Shown: one piece after another, positions 59,418 to 64,000 of the stretch | Numbering within the stretch: position 1 is the stretch's first letter | Layout of the letters: each line of letters starts with the position of its first letter | Assembly (NCBI GenBank): GCA_947172415.1 | Contig: OX359191.1 | Span: 3,596,001 to 3,660,000 of the forward strand | Direction of reading: 5' to 3' | Origin: Chondrosia reniformis | Lineage: Eukaryota; Porifera; Demospongiae; Chondrillida; Chondrillidae | DNA length: 64,000 nucleotides | Notes under the pieces: generated by a model | Database searches by the model: none | What the model saw: the letters and a program-made list of their open reading frames with translations, nothing else | What the model was told of the DNA's origin: nothing | Made by a program: the position numbers and the translations under genes

Positions 59418-62400
59418 ATGCAGGAACAAAGTATAAAGATTGAGGACCTAGAAGGTGAGCTGAAGGCTAAGAATTTGGAACTGGAGGAAGCGGAATCTAA
59501 GTGTATTGAGATTGAAGCCCTCAAAGTCAAACTGAAACACAAGGATGAGGAACTAAGGAACAGAGAAGCTAATCTGAAAGGCCTTTCCAAAATTAATGAG
59601 ATTGATACAAAAAGGTATTTATGATAAATCATGCATAATGCATGCCTCATCATAGCAGTGTATTAAACTGTCAACATTTCATAGAGTATTGGTATGATTG
59701 ATGGATTTATTTGTTTTCAATATTCTCCTCTCCATGTAGTGTGCTTTTATGATGTCAAGGGATAGTGAAACACAAACAGAAACAAGCCATCAAGTGAGTG
59801 GTGTTGAAGACAATGTAAGATTCTATATCATATAGCTGCATTTAGGTATTAATCCACCAATTATCCTACTATCTACTAATCAAAGTGCTTGAAGGAATAT
59901 TCTACTTCAAGTCCACCACATTGTTCACAACCTGAGGACTATGTTTGCTGTATGTACTGTACCAAGATATAGCTGGGATATGACATACGTATAACAAAAA
60001 GCATAATCATCACAGGGCTGTTATATCATGCCCAAATGAGGAAGGAGTAAAATAACCATTTACAATGCCAGTAATTGTGCTTCTCTCTGTGTTAATGGGC
60101 GTGTGTCCTTCCTTCATTGTGTGAAATTCTGTCTCCATCAAAAATTGAAAACGTGGTTCTGGATCATTCTTGTTGGCGTTGCTACAGTGCTTTTTCCCTT
60201 TGTGCTTGAAACCATGCCAGTGTTGGGAGATATACATAAAACATTCATAATTGCTTCAAACATGTATCTATAAGTATTGTTATTAGTACGTATATAAATA
60301 ATTTATGTCTTTGATCTAGTAAGTAATTATATCCTGCTGACATCTTTAATCCACCAACCCCACTTTTCTACCACATTTTTCCTTGAACCAATTGTGGTGG
60401 ATTATTGAGGTAACACTTATTAAAAGGGTTTATATTTTGATTCATGATTCATATGATTAATGTTGTCCCATGTAGCTACTACGTACGCTTCGTATGGATG
60501 AGATGTCTGGTTCCTATATCATCATCACTACGACCTCTGGTCACCTTAAGCAAGTATCAGATGGTGATATTCAAGCATTCATTAAAGCGCAACTACCAAT
60601 GATCCCTGAACGGGAAATTATACTTGTCCGTGAAAATAGCGCAGAAAGAATTCGAGCCAAGGTCACTTGTGAACTTGACTCAGGTATGTACACATCTACG
60701 TACTGTGTATGGACACTGTGTTTTATGTACAAGGTGTATAAATATAATATGTGATGTAACTTTAACAGTGACAGCTTATTTAACTCTTTATCAACTATGT
60801 AGAAAGCTGCCCTGAAAATTTACAACTTGGAGGAATTCCAGTAAATATCAACATTACTGGATATTCTGATAGCACTGATGAAGATGATTCTGTACTAAAA
60901 AGCATAAGTACCCCTTCGTCTTTCAAATCATTTGTAACTGTTGATCAAGACACACAATCATCCCCGCATTCATATTGGGATGACTATGTTAATGTGCCAT
61001 CTGAAGCTACTCAGAAGAGTTCACCTGTTCTTAGTGAATCGCAAGTTGCTTCATCCAACCAGAGTTAGCCAAAGCCAGGGACCTCCTTTGTTAAGACCTC
61101 ATCATTATCTCCCCAGCAACAGCATAGGTCTGGAGAGATTTCAAGGTCACTACAAGAGGATGTCAACTCTAACACTTCTCTGTCAGAGCAAGATGACTTT
61201 TCATCTTACAATTTTTGTAGTAACATTAAGGGTCCTCAATCTAATGTAGCTGTACAGTCCCCTTCAACAATTTTACAGAAGTTGCCTCACACAAAAGCCT
61301 CCGGAATTGAATCTTCATTCAATTCTACTCCACTAAAGAGCACTCAGTCTTCACAGCGCACTTCTTCTGCACCAGATACCCAGTCTCTTCAGGATGTAGA
61401 TACCCGTGACCCAATACACAAACCTCAAAGACCAAGAGAGCTCTCCCACATTAGTCCTCAAGTCAGAACACCACAAAAGACTACGCCTTCTCGGAGCAAG
61501 TCATTAGCTACTACCAATCTGAGTCAGTCAAACATTGGGTTACATATTGTAAAACTGACTTGGAATAGCAGTAAATTTAAAAAAGAATGGATTGGAGATA
61601 TAATCCACAATTTATTACCCGGCTGTAAATTTCAGATACGGAGCTGGAGACCTTTGGAGAAATTGGTGTTTGTCAAGTTCTTATCTTTTGAAGGTCAGTG
61701 GATCTTATACGTATATGTATTGTTGTAGTTGATTGTTGCTTGTTGCTTACAATGAAGATGCACTCCTCTTTTATCTGAGCGGACTGTTAAGGACCATTAA
61801 GGACTTCTGATATCTCCATTTAAGTCAATGTATTAAAAATTGATTTTCATGTTGATTTTAGCAATCCTTTCAACTGATTGCGATTATCTAACACATGTAG
61901 TGTATCATGTCTATGCACATTCTTTGTTGTATACATCGCTATGTTTTCCACTTAATATTCTAATTATTGATTTATTTATGTAGATGCAAGGAAGGTTGTT
62001 AGGGAACAGAGACCTATTGAATCACTTGGTCATACAGTGTACCCTTCACTGGTACCTCCTACTGCAGCCTATGAGGACTATCAATTTGGAATGCTAATTC
62101 CAAACCTACCACAAGCTCATACAATGAAACTGGAACGTTTTATTAGATTTGTTGAATACGCAACAGGGCTAAGTCACGTTAATGGAGACTTTGATATTAA
62201 CTTGTACAGCGATAATGCAGTGATGTTTTTTGATTCCTCTGTGCAAGGTACATTTGTAAAATGATAGCTAATATTCCTGCATGACATGTTTTTATTATAT
62301 GTCAATTATATTTGTATAGATAACTTTTCAAAATGGCAGAAGAAGATGTCAACTCAGCCACTGCTACCGCAAGTATATCGTAATCCCATTCTCTTGGGTA

Positions 62401-64000
62401 AAGTCAAGTCTTTGCAAGTCACTTGGTTAACTTCAGAGCCTGCCAAAGATAACAGTCTTCAGATTAGTTTGCTCAAGAAAAAAATTGACTGTTCTGTGAC
62501 TCTGGAAGGAGACAATATCATTGTGAATGTGGAGAATCCTAAAGGTAAATGAACACATACTGACACATTGTAAATGTGTACATGGCTGTAGGTACTGTAC
62601 ATGCACCTAGTTCAAGAAACTACATGTTTAATAGATACATACATATCTGTTTAGAAGAAAAACATGAAAGAGAACCAATTCTTGGTGGCTGAATCCAAGA
62701 CTACTAGCTTTAAATTAGCCATCTTAACTCTGCAACTGAGCTACAATTGCATGTAGACTACCAAGATTTAAAGCCATTTAAAATTGACAATATTTTAAAT
62801 GGAAAATGTTCATAAAGCATGGTATGGGGTGACCGGTAACCTTTTTATGTTTTTTTCCTCTTTGTATGAGATGAGATATTGTGGTTTGATTATCACTGTG
62901 AATATTCATTCTTCTCTATTTAGACATTCTTAATGTGAGAAGTGTCTGCTGTGAATCCTCCACTGAAGAAGCTCCAATGTTTGCTGAAATCAACTATCCA
63001 GATCTGTACGTCTGTAAGGATGAGAGATACAGAGTGAAGCTGCCCTTGAATGAGAGAGTGGCTTCCTTCTTGAAAGGCAGACTGAATCCGCTTAATATTA
63101 AGCTTTTTAAGTTGCATGCTGTGGCCATAGTTGATAGCACATACATAGTCATTAGACCAATCGGATGCTACCAACCAGATGAAAGATGGCGCATGGATTG
63201 CAAAACAGCTACAGAAGACTTTCAATATGGATTTAGCCAATTGGAAGTACCCTTTCCACAAGCTGCCAAGACGGAAGCTGAACAAATAGCAAGAAAATTA
63301 GAAGCTGATGATGCCTCATCTCTTAAAGTGTATTTTGAAGGGAATTTGATAGTCTTGGTTGGTAAAGCTGCCATAGTAAAAAATGGCTCAGCTAGACTTG
63401 TGGAAGTTGTGAAGCCACATGGTATTATATCACAAACCATTTCTCTGCCCCTAGCTCACACTGCTTATTTTGAGGCTAGCAACCTTAAGAGAGACTTGCA
63501 AGGCAGATTTGGAGTTACTTTCCTTCTGAATGTCACTTCTGGAGAGGTCACTTGTCAAGGAACTGAGAAATCCTGTATCCAAGCAACAGATGCTCTGAGG
63601 AATTGCAAGGTAAAGGGAAAGCTGGTGAAACTGCCTCCTGAAGTAATAGCGTTTCTGACTACTATAGCTGGAAGAAGGAGATTGAGGCAGACACTTGCTT
63701 TGTCAAACAATCAGGTGGTCTCTGTCTTCACAAATGATGAATATAAAGTGCCTCCAGATGAATCATCATTCAGTCACTTGTTCCTTGCTTCAGAAAGTAA
63801 GGAAGAAGTAGCAGAAATGGGAGCTCAATTGCAGAAAACCTTTATTGCTGTATCCATTGATATCCAAGAGGATTTCTCTTTTGTTGCTGGCCCATCCTGG
63901 GACAAATTCCAGAGGGTCTTGGTGGATGAGCCCATTCATTTGAAGCAGACGCAAAGTGAAATAGTCATAGCTGGGGAGAGAGGCATCATGTACTCGCAGC
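59418..64000 (+). CDS. Large coiled-coil multidomain protein, unrecognised, running off the window; one in-frame TAG
   Basis: Seven exons fit with GT-AG sites and agreeing phases: 59424 (or ATG 59418) to 59614, 59760-59814, 60476-60683, 60803-61693, 61984-62247, 62320-62544 and 62924 to beyond 64000, about 970 codons. Exon 1 is a charged coiled coil (IEDLEGELKAKNLELEEAE). Exon 3 holds a compact segment (GSYIIITTTSGHLKQVSDG). Exon 4 is Ser/Thr/Pro-rich and probably disordered, ending in a folded part (KLVFVKFLSFE). Exons 5-7 repeat a loose pattern of 80-120-residue modules with alternating strands and helices, resembling KH- or RRM-like repeats such as those in PARP14-type proteins, but I cannot assign a family. 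A TAG at 61066-61068 interrupts exon 4 in frame, while the frame is open on both sides. The true start may lie in an upstream exon. Function unknown. Confidence 0.7.
59815..60475. other. Intron with an unrecognised minus-strand frame (60010-60237)
   Basis: The second intron of the coiled-coil gene. The minus-strand frame reads protein-like (HWHGFKHKGKKH, EPRFQFLMETEFHTMKEG) and may be a transposon fragment. I do not recognise it. Confidence 0.3.

Noticed and set aside
60941-61249. 102-codon plus-strand frame inside exon 4 of the coiled-coil gene
   Set aside because: A different frame from the one fixed by flanking exon phases; composition is that of a shadow.

Overview
This is eukaryotic nuclear DNA, most consistent with an early-branching animal, probably a demosponge. 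The evidence is spliced genes with short GT-AG introns, a tandem-domain receptor-type tyrosine phosphatase, a Tigger/pogo DNA transposon, an R2-like non-LTR retroelement, and AT-rich introns full of TACGTA motifs. The sponge assignment is an inference, not a database result.

Layout. About 36 kb (1-510, 3138-6968, 9621-37212, 40190-44640) is a tandem array of roughly 145 head-to-tail units of about 250 bp. Each unit has an AT-rich half ending in a TATA box (tatataaatag) and, about 30 bp downstream, a roughly 90-nt tRNA-like module with A-box-like and B-box sequences and a good T-arm. An A-rich tract follows. The array carries nested higher-order duplications of 3,037, 1,740 and 1,010 bp. It is interrupted by three things: a 2.6-kb Tigger-like transposon (511-3137) with a frameshifted transposase and a divergent HIRAN-like gene; a 2.6-kb segment holding exons 2-7 of elongation factor 2 on the minus strand (7430-9533), with an intact 476-codon frame but no start exon and no 3' half; and a decayed retroelement with RT, CCHC and restriction-like endonuclease domains (37213-40113).

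The array stops at about 44640, only 90 bp before the first visible exon of a plus-strand receptor tyrosine phosphatase (44731-49325, 12 exons). That gene shows the end of a catalytic D1 domain, carrying one frameshift after its active-site loop, and a complete D2 domain with a degenerate active site. Its 5' half is not visible. At 49.9-53.3 kb two inverted copies of a roughly 480-bp repeat flank a promoter-like CpG-containing stretch and three consistent exons of an ECM29-like N-terminus, which then stops. A hammerhead-ribozyme-like motif lies beside the right arm. From 53.3 to 59.2 kb I see no gene, only transposon debris: a 959-bp element with long inverted repeats, a 33-bp tandem repeat, and a GIY-YIG fragment like those of Penelope retroelements. 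From 59.4 kb to the window end runs a second plus-strand gene of at least seven exons, starting with a coiled coil and continuing into a long unrecognised multidomain protein. It has one in-frame TAG.

The recurring theme is gene fragments (EF2, ECM29-like, 3' half of a phosphatase) with intact splice phases set among satellite and inverted repeats. This looks like a rearranging, probably heterochromatic region. The tRNA-like satellite with its own TATA box is the most unusual element.
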